Positions 52,385 through 61,352 of a stretch of 64,000 nt of DNA are shown here, one piece after another (position 1 is the first letter of the stretch; the number at the start of each line of letters is the position of its first letter). The stretch spans positions 1 to 64,000 of the forward strand of contig JAFQXA010000011.1 of NCBI GenBank assembly GCA_017407205.1, written 5' to 3'. The DNA comes from Clostridia bacterium (lineage in GTDB: Bacteria; Bacillota; Clostridia; Christensenellales; CAG-138). The notes beneath the pieces were generated by a model, which was not told the origin of the DNA, did no database searches, and saw nothing but the letters and a program-made list of their open reading frames with translations. The translations under genes and the position numbers were made by a program.

Positions 52385-53641
52385 TTAAGCTTTTTTAGAC
52401 TTTTTCTTAAAATCAAACGATGATGAAAGCATTGTTATAATCGCAAATACCATTATCCAAAGCATCCTGTATGTAAACCATGCATGGATGTACGAATGGT
52501 TTGATGTCACGACCTGCCATGCAAAGGGCATACAGGCAATGAGCAAAAACGGCAAAGCATTTATCAAGGCTTTTTTAAACGGAATACCCTTTATCGCAAT
52601 AAGCACAGCTTCAACAAGCAGTGCCCCTACTGCGAGGATTATGAAAGGTATTTCTCCTATCATCCCAAGGTTTCTCGCAAATACATCAATTACGGTTATC
52701 GTGCCTGCGTTTGCAGTTTCGTTACCCGAACGCTCTGCAAAAGCAGAAAGTGCATTGCCTATGATGTCATTGCCCGTCAAAAGTGAGCCGAGCACTACTT
52801 TTCCTGCCCACATTCCGACATAGCCTATACCAAAGCAGACAGAATAAAGTATTATTCTTGTGATTTTGTTCTTTAAGTCATCGTCTTTTTTAAGGAGCAT
52901 CAAAACAACCATGGGCACACCGAGCACAACAAGCGGATATGTAAGGTAATCCATATAGCTTGTCAGCACACCTGCAATCAGGAAAAAGTATATGTACCTA
53001 TTGTTCTTTTCAAGCTTTTCATGGAAAAGCAGCATAACGCAAAGTGCGCAGAGAGTTATATACATAACAGTTGAAAACTGCAATGAAAACGGAATCACTA
53101 TCGGTATTGTAAAGAGTATCGCAAATATAAATCCGATTGCATATTTAAGTCCCGTCTTTTTGAGCATGAGCACGAACACAAACAGGCCGAGCAACGCAAA
53201 AAGCACAAGATTTATAATTCTTATCTGTCCGTAATTAAAAAGCATGAGCATGGGCTTGAGCGTTACAAGATAGCCGTGCCAATATCTTTCATATGTTGCA
53301 AATTCGCTTGTTTCGCCTGTCTCAAGATAGTTCAACAGCGATGAAACAGGACTTTCATCCGATGTTGCACGGTACATATTCGCGGCTCTGTTTATCAGAC
53401 CCTCATCACTGTCCGTAACAGCGTTTAAAAGCATGAGCGAGTCCGTATAATTATCAAGCATCGAACCGTCGTAACCGTTTATAAAATAAGGGTACTCGCC
53501 CGAAATTTCAAACACATCAGCCGACTCTTTGGCATTTTCAAACATGGGCTCTGTGGGCAACAGAAAAACTCCGCACAACAGTGCAAATCCTGCAATTATG
53601 CAGACCAGCAAAATTGCCGCCGCTTTTAATGCACACTTCAT
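52385..53641 (-). CDS. polytopic membrane protein, possible GT-C-type partner
   Basis: 418 residues, about ten helices with a large N-terminal extracytoplasmic region (about 30-140: EYPYFINGYDGSMLDNYTDSL, then TYERYWHGYLVTLKP). This is similar to bacterial membrane proteins of unknown function often found beside GT2 genes. A GT-C glycosyltransferase fold is possible from the topology, but no Asp-rich catalytic motif is certain. It is upstream of the GT2 gene on the minus strand with a 22-bp gap, consistent with joint expression. Confidence 0.75.
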   Translation of the reverse strand: MKCALKAAAILLVCIIAGFALLCGVFLLPTEPMFENAKESADVFEISGEYPYFINGYDGSMLDNYTDSLMLLNAVTDSDEGLINRAANMYRATSDESPVSSLLNYLETGETSEFATYERYWHGYLVTLKPMLMLFNYGQIRIINLVLFALLGLFVFVLMLKKTGLKYAIGFIFAILFTIPIVIPFSLQFSTVMYITLCALCVMLLFHEKLEKNNRYIYFFLIAGVLTSYMDYLTYPLVVLGVPMVVLMLLKKDDDLKNKITRIILYSVCFGIGYVGMWAGKVVLGSLLTGNDIIGNALSAFAERSGNETANAGTITVIDVFARNLGMIGEIPFIILAVGALLVEAVLIAIKGIPFKKALINALPFLLIACMPFAWQVVTSNHSYIHAWFTYRMLWIMVFAIITMLSSSFDFKKKSKKA

Positions 53642-53676
53642 TTTTTCTTTGCCCCCTTTATCCTTTGATTAAAATA

Positions 53677-55440
53677 TTACTCCACCGTAATTATGAGCTT
53701 TGCGCCTCTTATTTTAACTTGACTCATGGGAATTCTTTCTCCGTTGTATGTAACTGCACAAACCTCATCAGCAAGCCAGATATGTCCGCTTCGCGCTGTT
53801 ACTGTGATGAGCTTTCCATCATCTGAAAGCGATGATACATAGGGCGGTTCATAGCCTTGACTGTTTTCCCACAAGGGCGTACCGTCCTGTGCTATATTGA
53901 CCGTACCGTCCAAAAATCTTTTAAGCTCTGTTTTCTGTAAATCCGTATATTCAAAATCCGTGTCCGTATATGCTGCATAGGCGACTTCTGCAACGCTTCT
54001 TGAATTGTCCTCAGCATTATAATCACTGTAGAAATAAGCTGTTTCACCGTTTGCATATATTACCTTTACATATGCTACGGCAGAGAATTCTCTGTTGTAG
54101 TTCTGCTTGGCTATATTCCATATGACGCCCGTATAAGTGCAGAAGCCTTCTTCATCGGGAGTTTCATTATACCAATTGCTGCGATGCACTTTTACATAAT
54201 CGTCAGAAGAATCAATCTCCTCTATAGTAAAACTGCCTGCTTCTTCTACTATATCGGTGGGAACTATAAAGGTTCCGACGGAGAAGTTTGAACTGCCCGA
54301 AACAGCAAGCAAAGCTTCATACTCTTCAAGATTTATTTTGCTTGTAAATCTCAGTCCCGTGGGCGAGCTCAATTTTACGGCCGCACCCTTTTCCATGCTG
54401 AGTGTAATGTATACAGGTTCTGCTTCCTTTAAGTCATTTGCAGTACCTGAAAAATCGGAGCCTGCCTTGAAAAGTGCATAATGTCCGTTAAGCTTTGCCT
54501 TGTAACCTACAAACTGCTTGCCCGCAATGGGAGCAGGAGCTTCGGGGAAAGTAAGTCCGCCAACGCTGATTATGACCTCGTTGCTTTTGGCGCCCTGTAT
54601 CTTTGCACAAACACAATAAGTTCCGTTAACTGAGGGAGCAGTATATGTAAACTCTGCTCCGCTTGATGTATAAACATCATTTACATACCATTTTATATCG
54701 CTGTCGGGATAAATACCCTCGCAAACAGGTGATGCCGTAAATTCAACCGGAGTTACGCTGTCTGCATTGAACATGACGGAGTCATATGTCTTTATGCTTA
54801 TTGTTTTTGCAGTATAATGAGTGGATATACTCATCGTGCCGGGAATTGAAGCAACCTTATCAAGTGCTGTTTCGCTGCCCTGTGAAGCTGATTTTCTGAA
54901 AACGAACGGTGTATCGGCACTTTCAGATACAATCACTTCTATATTTGACGAAGCATCTGTAAAACTTACAACATCTTCACGAAGCTTCATGCGAAGGTTG
55001 AACATTACACCCTCACCATCAAATACATACTGCTCATTGCTGCCGGAAAGGTTCTTTTGGAAAACGCCCGACATTACCACACGCACCAAGCCTTTTGCAT
55101 TGTCGGCACCGGCTATTACCGTGGGCTTTACTTTATTATCCGGATTTTTTGCATCCTGTGCGTAGTAAAGCATTGAATCCGACGGAATTACAACGCTGTT
55201 GATTGACTCAAAAACATTTTCGTCAAACTTTATGCTGAACTGCATATCTATAAAGCCCTGTTCGTTTTGCGTAACCGAGACGGGTACACTTACATAGGAT
55301 GAGCTTTGAGTGTCAAAAGAAGCATCTCCCACCTGAAGCGTCAATTCAGTATCCGCAGTTGCCAGAGCAAAGCTTACTGCAAAAAGTGCAAGCACAGCCA
55401 TCAGCAATATTGATATAACCTTATTAAAAGAAGCTTTCAT
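53677..55440 (-). CDS. secreted protein with N-terminal cohesin-like domain
   Basis: 587 residues. Signal peptide 1-29. Residues about 31-172 have cohesin character: a beta-strand series with LQVGDASF, SVPVSVTQNEQGFIDMQFSI, KFDENVFESINSV and later EGVMFNLRMKL. An Ig/PKD-like segment follows (about 205-290). The C-terminal about 290 residues form a beta-rich domain (KLSSPTGLRFTSKI, GTFIVPTDIV, FSAVAYVKV) met in many secreted proteins of gut Firmicutes. Cohesins bind dockerins, and three dockerin proteins are encoded in this window. No sortase signal or S-layer module is visible, so how it is held at the surface is open. Alone on the minus strand. Confidence 0.72.
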   Translation of the reverse strand: MKASFNKVISILLMAVLALFAVSFALATADTELTLQVGDASFDTQSSSYVSVPVSVTQNEQGFIDMQFSIKFDENVFESINSVVIPSDSMLYYAQDAKNPDNKVKPTVIAGADNAKGLVRVVMSGVFQKNLSGSNEQYVFDGEGVMFNLRMKLREDVVSFTDASSNIEVIVSESADTPFVFRKSASQGSETALDKVASIPGTMSISTHYTAKTISIKTYDSVMFNADSVTPVEFTASPVCEGIYPDSDIKWYVNDVYTSSGAEFTYTAPSVNGTYCVCAKIQGAKSNEVIISVGGLTFPEAPAPIAGKQFVGYKAKLNGHYALFKAGSDFSGTANDLKEAEPVYITLSMEKGAAVKLSSPTGLRFTSKINLEEYEALLAVSGSSNFSVGTFIVPTDIVEEAGSFTIEEIDSSDDYVKVHRSNWYNETPDEEGFCTYTGVIWNIAKQNYNREFSAVAYVKVIYANGETAYFYSDYNAEDNSRSVAEVAYAAYTDTDFEYTDLQKTELKRFLDGTVNIAQDGTPLWENSQGYEPPYVSSLSDDGKLITVTARSGHIWLADEVCAVTYNGERIPMSQVKIRGAKLIITVE

Positions 55441-55578
55441 GTGCGTTCCTCCTGAAACTTAAATAAAACAATAGACTTATTCAATTGTTATTATACCTAA
55501 AACAATCAAAAAAGTATATACTTTTAGCCGTACTTTTAGTAAAATCAAAATGTCAGTTGATACCTTTTAAAGATTGGA

Positions 55579-55761
55579 GTGTTTCTCATAGAGCCCTGTG
55601 ATTACATCGTATTGCGTTTTGACGGAGAATACGCGGTATTAAAACGCATCGATATTGAAACCGATGATACTTTTTTCATTGCCCGTGCATTCCTGCCCGT
55701 CGAGGCGGACGAAGGCACAAAACTTCACTTTGAAGCATTTGAGTATACCGTCATTGGTTAA
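55579..55761 (+). CDS. small DUF3006-like protein (GTG or other non-ATG start)
   Basis: 60 residues. The core RFDGEYAVLKRID and FLPVEADEGTKL match DUF3006-type proteins (RFEGDYAVLE ... LPxxxxEGD). No ATG is available; GTG at 55579 overlaps the GGAG so the true start is unclear. The C-terminus overlaps the terminator stem that follows. Function unknown. Confidence 0.6.
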   Translation: MFLIEPCDYIVLRFDGEYAVLKRIDIETDDTFFIARAFLPVEADEGTKLHFEAFEYTVIG

Positions 55762-55785
55762 CAGAATAGTTGACGGTATTTTTTC
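55744..55785 (+). terminator. terminator overlapping the end of the DUF3006-like gene
   Basis: Stem ATACCGTCA / TGACGGTAT, then TTTTTTC. The left arm lies within the last codons of the small gene. Confidence 0.75.
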
Positions 55786-55837
55786 AATGAAGTACAATAC
55801 TCTCAGATAACCGAAATAATTTCCGGAGGTCTTGATT

Positions 55838-56674
55838 ATGATAAAAAGAACATTAGCCATTCTTCTTGTTCTCATTCTTTCACTCTCCCTGTTTGCCTGC
55901 AAGAAGAATCAGTATACGGACTCGGACGGTGACTATCAAAACAATCCCCCCATTGCAGGAGAAGCAGGAAGTAACGGAAACAATATTGAAAGTACAACCT
56001 TTCCTCCCCTTGCAATGAAGGACGGCTGGCCCATAGAAGGCATACTTTCAAAATTGCCTGCTTATCAATACGCAGGCTCATTTGACCAGCCCATAATGCC
56101 CGACACTTATCTTATAGACGATGCAAGCCCTTCAGGCTTTGATTCTTACTGCAATGACCTTGTAAATGCAGGCTTTACGAAAAAAGAAGATTCTTCAGCG
56201 AACTCGGTAACACGTTATGTTTTTGAGAAAGCGGATTTAAATCTTTTGGTAACGGTTGCTTATTGGAAGGACTATAAGCAGATTGAAATTCTTGCAGAAA
56301 ACCTTGACGGCAGTATTGACTACTCAAATAAAAAGACATTGAATGTTGACTTTTCAAGCTTTGAATACCTCGCGCTTCTTCCCCAATACACACAAGGCGG
56401 AAGAATAATAGAAGCTTCAAAGGAAAGCGAAAAGCGTGACTTCGTAAAAATAGTTGATGCCTCTCTTTCAGACTTTGAAGCTTACAAAGAATCACTCCTT
56501 CAGGCAGGCTTTGTAAAGGGAAGCCTCGCACATGAGGGCTGGCACAGCGAATCCTTCTATTACACCCATCCCGACCATGCTTCTTTCACGGTTGAGCTTT
56601 ACTACGATATCAACGGACAGTCAACAAACAATATCGTAATCGGCATCGCAGCACTCGGTGAAGCAATTGTATAA
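55838..56674 (+). CDS. lipoprotein of unknown function
   Basis: 278 residues from ATG at 55838 (GGAGG 8 nt upstream). Signal with lipobox LFAC (Cys at about 20), then a low-complexity Asn/Gly-rich linker and two related alpha/beta segments (PSGFDSYCNDLVNAGFTKKE and LSDFEAYKESLLQAGFVKG). These look like a duplicated domain of about 100 residues. Surface-attached. I do not know a function. Confidence 0.8.
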   Translation: MIKRTLAILLVLILSLSLFACKKNQYTDSDGDYQNNPPIAGEAGSNGNNIESTTFPPLAMKDGWPIEGILSKLPAYQYAGSFDQPIMPDTYLIDDASPSGFDSYCNDLVNAGFTKKEDSSANSVTRYVFEKADLNLLVTVAYWKDYKQIEILAENLDGSIDYSNKKTLNVDFSSFEYLALLPQYTQGGRIIEASKESEKRDFVKIVDASLSDFEAYKESLLQAGFVKGSLAHEGWHSESFYYTHPDHASFTVELYYDINGQSTNNIVIGIAALGEAIV

Positions 56675-56686
56675 CACGGTAATTTC

Positions 56687-56723
56687 AAAAAAGCAAGGAC
56701 TTTTGTTGTTCCTTGCTTTTTTT
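56687..56723. terminator. bidirectional terminator between lipoprotein and spoIID
   Basis: Stem AAGCAAGGA / TCCTTGCTT with A- and T-tracts on the two sides, between converging genes. Confidence 0.85.
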
Positions 56724-56725
56724 GC

Positions 56726-57730
56726 TTAAATAGTAATTATCTCGGTATCCGTGTAATAGTGCATGAGTATCTGGGAGTATGTTTTTCCCTCCTTTGCCAA
56801 GGAATTTGCTCCGTACTGGCTCATTCCCACACCGTGACCGTAGCCGTAGGTTGTGACTATGACCTTTTTATCTGTAAATTCCAGTGTGAAGTTTGCACTT
56901 TCAAGGGAAAAGAGCTTTCTCATATCCTTTCCGCTTACCGTTACATTTGAGAGCCGTATTTTTTCAATTCTTCCGCCCTCATACCTTGAAACTATCTCGA
57001 TGCTTTTTTCAAGATTTCTCTCGTTTAAGTTGGCTTTGCTCCATTTTTTATTTATGCGTTTTACGAACTCACTCTTTGTAAAGCTGACGCTCTTTGTGCC
57101 GTGAGCATCTTCCCTGTCGGGGCTTTCAACACTTAAAAGGTACGGTCTTGCCTCTAAAAACACATTGACTGCCGCCTCCGTCATACCTCCGGAATTGGAA
57201 TGATACAATGCCTCTATCGGCTGACCGTCATACGCTATGATTTCGCCGCGTGTTTCATATACAGCGTCCGTTATCTTTTTTATGTTCTCCTGATACTCAT
57301 CTCCCCAATTTTCATAAAGCTCCGCTTCACTTCTGTATGCCTGACAACAGGTACTGTCACTGCACACATCGCACCCGTCTTTTTTACAGGGATTTCCGCC
57401 CAGGCTTTCAATATGCCTCACCGTAAATGTTCTTGCTGCAACCGCCTGTGCCTTCAATGCTTCTTTTTCAAACGAAACAGGCATTTCCGCTGCCACAACT
57501 CCCACAAGGTATTCCTCCATATTCATAATGCGTGCTTCTTTTTCTCTGTGAAGATATACACTGATTTCTACATCCTTATAATGTTGTGCATTTTTCTTGA
57601 TGTAGCTCTCTTTATCTGAGCTTATCAGAAAACCCCTTATGAGCAATATGAGCAAGGTTATAAAAGCCGCAACAATTATGTAGGGAGCAATATCTTTTTT
57701 TATGTATTTTTTTCTTCTTGAATTCACCAT
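56726..57730 (-). CDS. spoIID: stage II sporulation protein D
   Basis: 334 residues. One N-terminal membrane helix (about 15-35). The lytic transglycosylase domain has NMEEYLVGVVAAEMPVSFE (with the catalytic Glu), KAQAVAARTF, HSNSGGMTE and the C-terminal GYGHGVGMSQYGA. SpoIID cuts septal peptidoglycan during engulfment together with SpoIIP and SpoIIM. A cysteine-rich insert (CKKDGCDVCSDSTCCQAY) is present. The gene is alone here; spoIIID and mreB, often near it, are not seen. Confidence 0.95.
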   Translation of the reverse strand: MVNSRRKKYIKKDIAPYIIVAAFITLLILLIRGFLISSDKESYIKKNAQHYKDVEISVYLHREKEARIMNMEEYLVGVVAAEMPVSFEKEALKAQAVAARTFTVRHIESLGGNPCKKDGCDVCSDSTCCQAYRSEAELYENWGDEYQENIKKITDAVYETRGEIIAYDGQPIEALYHSNSGGMTEAAVNVFLEARPYLLSVESPDREDAHGTKSVSFTKSEFVKRINKKWSKANLNERNLEKSIEIVSRYEGGRIEKIRLSNVTVSGKDMRKLFSLESANFTLEFTDKKVIVTTYGYGHGVGMSQYGANSLAKEGKTYSQILMHYYTDTEIITI

Positions 57731-57786
57731 AGGAATATATATGCATTCTTTCTTGTCACAATTCTTAAATGTTCACAAGTTATACA

Positions 57787-57815
57787 TTGTAGTAAACCTT
57801 TTTCAATAGTATAAT
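57787..57815 (+). promoter_or_regulatory. promoter for the gene at 57854
   Basis: TTGTAG (57787-57792), 17-bp spacer, TATAAT (57810-57815), 38 bp before the ATG. An AAAGGAG RBS follows. Confidence 0.6.
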
Positions 57816-57853
57816 TAGGTTAATAATATACCTTGAAAAAGGAGTAGATTTTG

Positions 57854-58831
57854 ATGATAAAAGCTATAAACGCAGGAGATAAGAACGAGCTTCGCAAGCT
57901 TTTAAAGATGTATTCTCAGGCTATTTATCAGCGAGCACTCGCAACCACTGAAAACACTGAGCACGCAAAGGAAGTTACACGCCTTGTGCTTTCATATGTT
58001 GCGGCTTGCGCTGCTTCAGGAACCTGTCAGGAGAATGTGGATGCATGGCTCATGTCGGTAACCGATGCACATGCTAACCGCTATATGGAAAATATACGGC
58101 TCGAGGAAGAAGCAAAAAAGAGCTATTTTACAGCCCCTACCGCCTTGGGCACAGCTCCCTCCTCCACGGCTTATGATGTTTTGAAACAGCCGATATATGA
58201 AAACGCACCTGAAAAGAACGAAGAGGAAAAGAGCGAGTTCGTCCCCTTTTCGCCTACGCTTTCAATACCTGAGCGTCCCGAATTCGCTGCAAGGCAGGAT
58301 GAGTATTCAACGCAGTCACGCATCTCAGGCGTAACTCCTGCTCCTCCTATTCGTATTGAAAACGGTCAGCCGAGGGAGTTTGTTCCGCCCCAGTATGTTC
58401 CCCCTCAATACAATCCTGTGCAGACCTCCTCTGTAATGGACGAGATAAATGCACAAAACGGCGCGGAAAATGTTCCGAATTATTTTGCAGACCCTGCACC
58501 TGCTCAGAACACCGGTTATTCTGTAAGCAATACACCTGAAAAGCCTACATACGAGGTACCGCAGGCACAGTTTGCAGAGCCTGTGCAGGAAGCTGCTCCG
58601 AGCTCCCATGAAGCTTCTGCAGCCCCCTCTTTCAGCGACAACATAATGCCCGTTTCACTCACCGATGATGACGATGAGGAAGTATTAAGCAAAAAGGAAC
58701 AGAAAAAACAGAAAAAGCAAAAGAAAAAGTCCGGTTCGGGCAGCGGAGTGCTTATTGCGGTAATCACAATAATCCTTTTGCTTGTGGTCGGTGTTCTCAT
58801 TGCTGAGATTGTAAGCATACTTATTTCATAA
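57854..58831 (+). CDS. membrane-anchored protein with sigma-factor-like N-terminus
   Basis: 325 residues. ATG at 57854 is preferred over TTG at 57851 because of RBS spacing. Residues 1-75 resemble region 2 of ECF sigma factors (GDKNELRKLLKMYSQAIYQRA, then HAKEVTRLVLSYV), but no region 4 follows. Residues about 80-275 are disordered and rich in Pro, Gln and Glu, then a Lys-rich patch (KKEQKKQKKQKKK), then one C-terminal helix. Function unknown; regulation of transcription from the membrane is a possibility. Confidence 0.75.
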   Translation: MIKAINAGDKNELRKLLKMYSQAIYQRALATTENTEHAKEVTRLVLSYVAACAASGTCQENVDAWLMSVTDAHANRYMENIRLEEEAKKSYFTAPTALGTAPSSTAYDVLKQPIYENAPEKNEEEKSEFVPFSPTLSIPERPEFAARQDEYSTQSRISGVTPAPPIRIENGQPREFVPPQYVPPQYNPVQTSSVMDEINAQNGAENVPNYFADPAPAQNTGYSVSNTPEKPTYEVPQAQFAEPVQEAAPSSHEASAAPSFSDNIMPVSLTDDDDEEVLSKKEQKKQKKQKKKSGSGSGVLIAVITIILLLVVGVLIAEIVSILIS

Positions 58832-58845
58832 AAACAATCAAGAAT

Positions 58846-58877
58846 CCTTTGAAAGACTCCCTTTCAAAGGTTTTCTT
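58846..58877 (+). terminator. terminator after the gene at 57854
   Basis: Stem CCTTTGAAAG / CTTTCAAAGG followed by TTTTCTT. Confidence 0.8.
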
Positions 58878-58944
58878 GCCGTTTTGGGAAAAATGCAAAA
58901 TTTTTTATTGCCACATTGTTTTTGACAAAACTACATAGAATATG

Positions 58945-58953
58945 TGATATAAT
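58945..58953 (+). promoter_or_regulatory. extended -10 promoter for nfeD-floA operon
   Basis: TGATATAAT (TGn plus TATAAT at 58948-58953). A TTGACA lies at 58922, but 20 bp away, so the extended -10 is the better argument. RBS AAAGGAG lies before the ATG at 58977. Confidence 0.6.
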
Positions 58954-58976
58954 GCTTACAAAGAAAGGAGTTTTAA

Positions 58977-59495
58977 ATGGATACTCTGACTTTTTCGGGA
59001 TATTTTCTCGGCTTCAGCTTGCCTGCAATCGCTTGTCTTATAGCAGGTCTTGCACTCGTAATATGTGAAATGTTCATGCCCGGCTTCGGCGTGCCCGGAA
59101 TTTTGGGTACAATAGCGCTTGTGTTCGCTGTTATATTCAGGGCTCAGGAAGGACCTGTGCAGGCTGTTATAATAACGATAGCACTCATACTTGCTTTTTT
59201 GCTGATAGCAGGCTTTATCATTTTCCGTTCATTAAAGAAAGGAAAGCTTTCAAAATCACAGATAGTATTGAGCGATGCCATAACAGAAAATGCAACAGCT
59301 ATTGATGACGAAGAAATAAAAGCACTCGTTGGCAGAGAAGGTATTTGCCTCAACACTCTCCGTCCGTCGGGCAACGCTGATTTTGACGGATTGAAGCTTG
59401 ATGTATTGAGCGAGGGCGAATTCATAAAGGCAGGCTCAAGGGTGCGTGTAGTCCGTGTTGACGGTCTTAAAATACTTGTAAAAGAGGTACAGTAA
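58977..59495 (+). CDS. nfeD: NfeD-like membrane protein
   Basis: 172 residues. Hydrophobic N-terminal half with about four helices (EMFMPGFGVPGILG is the NfeD landmark) and a C-terminal OB-fold domain (LVGREGICLNTLRPSGNADFDG, later AGSRVRVVRVDGLKILVKEV). NfeD proteins are partners of flotillins. Here it precedes floA by two genes. One base separates its stop and the next start. Confidence 0.92.
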   Translation: MDTLTFSGYFLGFSLPAIACLIAGLALVICEMFMPGFGVPGILGTIALVFAVIFRAQEGPVQAVIITIALILAFLLIAGFIIFRSLKKGKLSKSQIVLSDAITENATAIDDEEIKALVGREGICLNTLRPSGNADFDGLKLDVLSEGEFIKAGSRVRVVRVDGLKILVKEVQ

Positions 59496-59496
59496 T

Positions 59497-59712
59497 ATGT
59501 TTTGCAAAAAATGCGGTACGCTTTATAATCCCAAGGAAGGACCGTGCCCCAAGTGCTCAACAGAGGACATAAAGTATGAGCCAAAGGCAATGAGCGAGGA
59601 GGAAGCAAAAAGGCTTCGTAAAAAATCATGGATTCAGCTCCTTATCGGCATACCTGCATTCATCGGTGTCATATACGGTATAATCTACCTTATGAATCTT
59701 ATAAAGCAATAA
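59497..59712 (+). CDS. zinc-ribbon membrane protein
   Basis: 71 residues. CxxC-x13-CxxC zinc ribbon at the N-terminus (FCKKCGTLYNP, CPKCS), then a Glu/Lys helix and one membrane helix (about 45-68). Placed between nfeD and floA; it may be a membrane adaptor. Function unknown. Confidence 0.85.
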   Translation: MFCKKCGTLYNPKEGPCPKCSTEDIKYEPKAMSEEEAKRLRKKSWIQLLIGIPAFIGVIYGIIYLMNLIKQ

Positions 59713-59730
59713 TTAAAACGGAGGATTTTT

Positions 59731-60699
59731 ATGGATTACTTATTACCCATCATACTGATAATTGCATTCTTGATTTTATTCTTCACATTCGTACCCGTTG
59801 GCTTATGGATAAGTGCAACGGCATCGGGCGTTAAGGTTGGAATTTTCCAGCTTGTTGCAATGCGTATCCGCAAAGTAGCCCCCTCACGCATCATAAACCC
59901 CATGATAAAGGCTACAAAAGCAGGCTTGTCAATACCCATTAACAAGCTTGAAGCACACTACCTGGCAGGCGGTAATGTTGACAGAGTAGTAAATGCACTC
60001 ATTGCTGCACAGCGTGCAGGTATTCCCCTTGACTTTGAGCGCGCCTGTGCCATCGACCTTGCAGGCCGTGATGTTTTGAACGCTGTTCAGATGAGCGTTA
60101 ACCCCAAGGTTATCGAAACTCCCGTAATTGCAGCTATTGCAAAGGACGGTATTGAGCTTCGTGCAAAGGCAAGAGTTACGGTTCGTGCAAATATTGACAG
60201 GCTCGTCGGCGGCAGCGGTGAAGAAACGATTATCGCAAGAATAGGCGAAGGTATTGTTACAACAGTAGGTTCATCCTTCAGCCACAAGGATGTTTTGGAA
60301 AATCCCGACCTCATTTCAAGAACAGTTCTTGAAAAAGGTCTTGATGCAGGTACAGCCTTTGAAATTCTCTCAATCGACATAGCCGATGTTGATGTCGGCA
60401 GGAACGTCGGCGCACAGCTCCAGATCGACCAGGCAGAAGCAGATAAGCGTATCGCACAGGCAAAGGCAGAAGAGCGTCGTGCAATGGCTGTTGCACAGGA
60501 ACAGGAAAACAAGGCAGAAGTTGAAGGTATGCGTGCAAGAGTTATCGAAGCAGAAGCAGAAGTACCGAGAGCCATCGCAGCAGCATTCCAAAACGGCAAG
60601 CTCGGTGTTATGGATTACTACAATATGCAGAACATAATATCAGACACACGTATGCGTGACTCAATTGCAGGAACACAGCAAACAGATAAGAAGGATTAA
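59731..60699 (+). CDS. floA: flotillin-like protein FloA
   Basis: 322 residues. N-terminal hydrophobic segment, SPFH/band-7-like domain (about 60-220: [52 protein letters not shown]), and a C-terminal coiled coil rich in Ala/Glu/Gln ([20 protein letters not shown]). FloA organises membrane microdomains that host signalling and transport proteins. It follows nfeD, the common partner. RBS ACGGAGG. Confidence 0.95.
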   Translation: MDYLLPIILIIAFLILFFTFVPVGLWISATASGVKVGIFQLVAMRIRKVAPSRIINPMIKATKAGLSIPINKLEAHYLAGGNVDRVVNALIAAQRAGIPLDFERACAIDLAGRDVLNAVQMSVNPKVIETPVIAAIAKDGIELRAKARVTVRANIDRLVGGSGEETIIARIGEGIVTTVGSSFSHKDVLENPDLISRTVLEKGLDAGTAFEILSIDIADVDVGRNVGAQLQIDQAEADKRIAQAKAEERRAMAVAQEQENKAEVEGMRARVIEAEAEVPRAIAAAFQNGKLGVMDYYNMQNIISDTRMRDSIAGTQQTDKKD

Positions 60700-60701
60700 G
60701 T

Positions 60702-61133
60702 ATGGGTCCATTTTTAATTGTAGCGGTTATATTTGTAATATCATCGATATTGCAAAGAGCCACACAAAAAAAGACTACGTCTCAACCTCAAACGCAAAGA
60801 AGACAGCATCCTGCGTTTGAGGAAACTGCTGAGAAAAAAACCGAGCAAAAGCCGGTTTTTAAAACATATGAATCCACAATCAAGCCGACAGTTCGCGAGG
60901 CAGAGCATACGGTAAAGCCGTTTACGGAAACCGAGCATCGCCACATGGAAACGAGCTTGACGGGAATAAGTGATTGCACAAGCGAGCTTTCTCCCCTCGT
61001 TACTGTCAATGAAACAATAAAGGCAGCAAGTGAAAGGAAAGCGGGATTAAAAGTGAATTTGACTTCCCAAAACCTTGCTCAGGCGATACTTTGTTCAGAA
61101 ATTTTAGGAAAGCCGAAAGCTTTAAGACGATAG
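60702..61133 (+). CDS. membrane-anchored hypothetical protein downstream of floA
   Basis: 143 residues. One N-terminal hydrophobic helix, a Lys/Gln/Thr-rich disordered stretch, and a short conserved-looking C-terminus (NLAQAILCSEILGKPKALRR), a tail I have seen in small Firmicutes proteins with no assigned role. It begins 2 bp after floA and ends 1 bp before the DUF951 gene. Function unknown. Confidence 0.75.
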   Translation: MGPFLIVAVIFVISSILQRATQKKTTSQPQTQRRQHPAFEETAEKKTEQKPVFKTYESTIKPTVREAEHTVKPFTETEHRHMETSLTGISDCTSELSPLVTVNETIKAASERKAGLKVNLTSQNLAQAILCSEILGKPKALRR

Positions 61134-61134
61134 T

Positions 61135-61335
61135 ATGATAACCGATTTTTCTCTTGGTGATAAAATAATAATGCGAAAGCCCCATGCCTGCGGTACAAAT
61201 GAGTGGCTTGTCACAAGAACAGGTGCGGATGTAAAAATCAAGTGCATAAGCTGCGGCCGCATTGTTATGCTTGACAGGGCTGACTTTTTAAAAAGCGCAA
61301 AGAAGAATTTAGGGCAAGCGGATGCTTCCGTTTGA
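61135..61335 (+). CDS. DUF951 family protein
   Basis: 66 residues. The DUF951 core is clear: KPHACGTNEWLVTRTGADVKIKCISCGR, a small SH3-like or zinc-binding fold with CxxCG. Usual length about 65. Function unknown. It overlaps nothing and lies between the floA cluster and lepB. Confidence 0.9.
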   Translation: MITDFSLGDKIIMRKPHACGTNEWLVTRTGADVKIKCISCGRIVMLDRADFLKSAKKNLGQADASV

Positions 61336-61352
61336 CAACAAAGGACAAGAAC

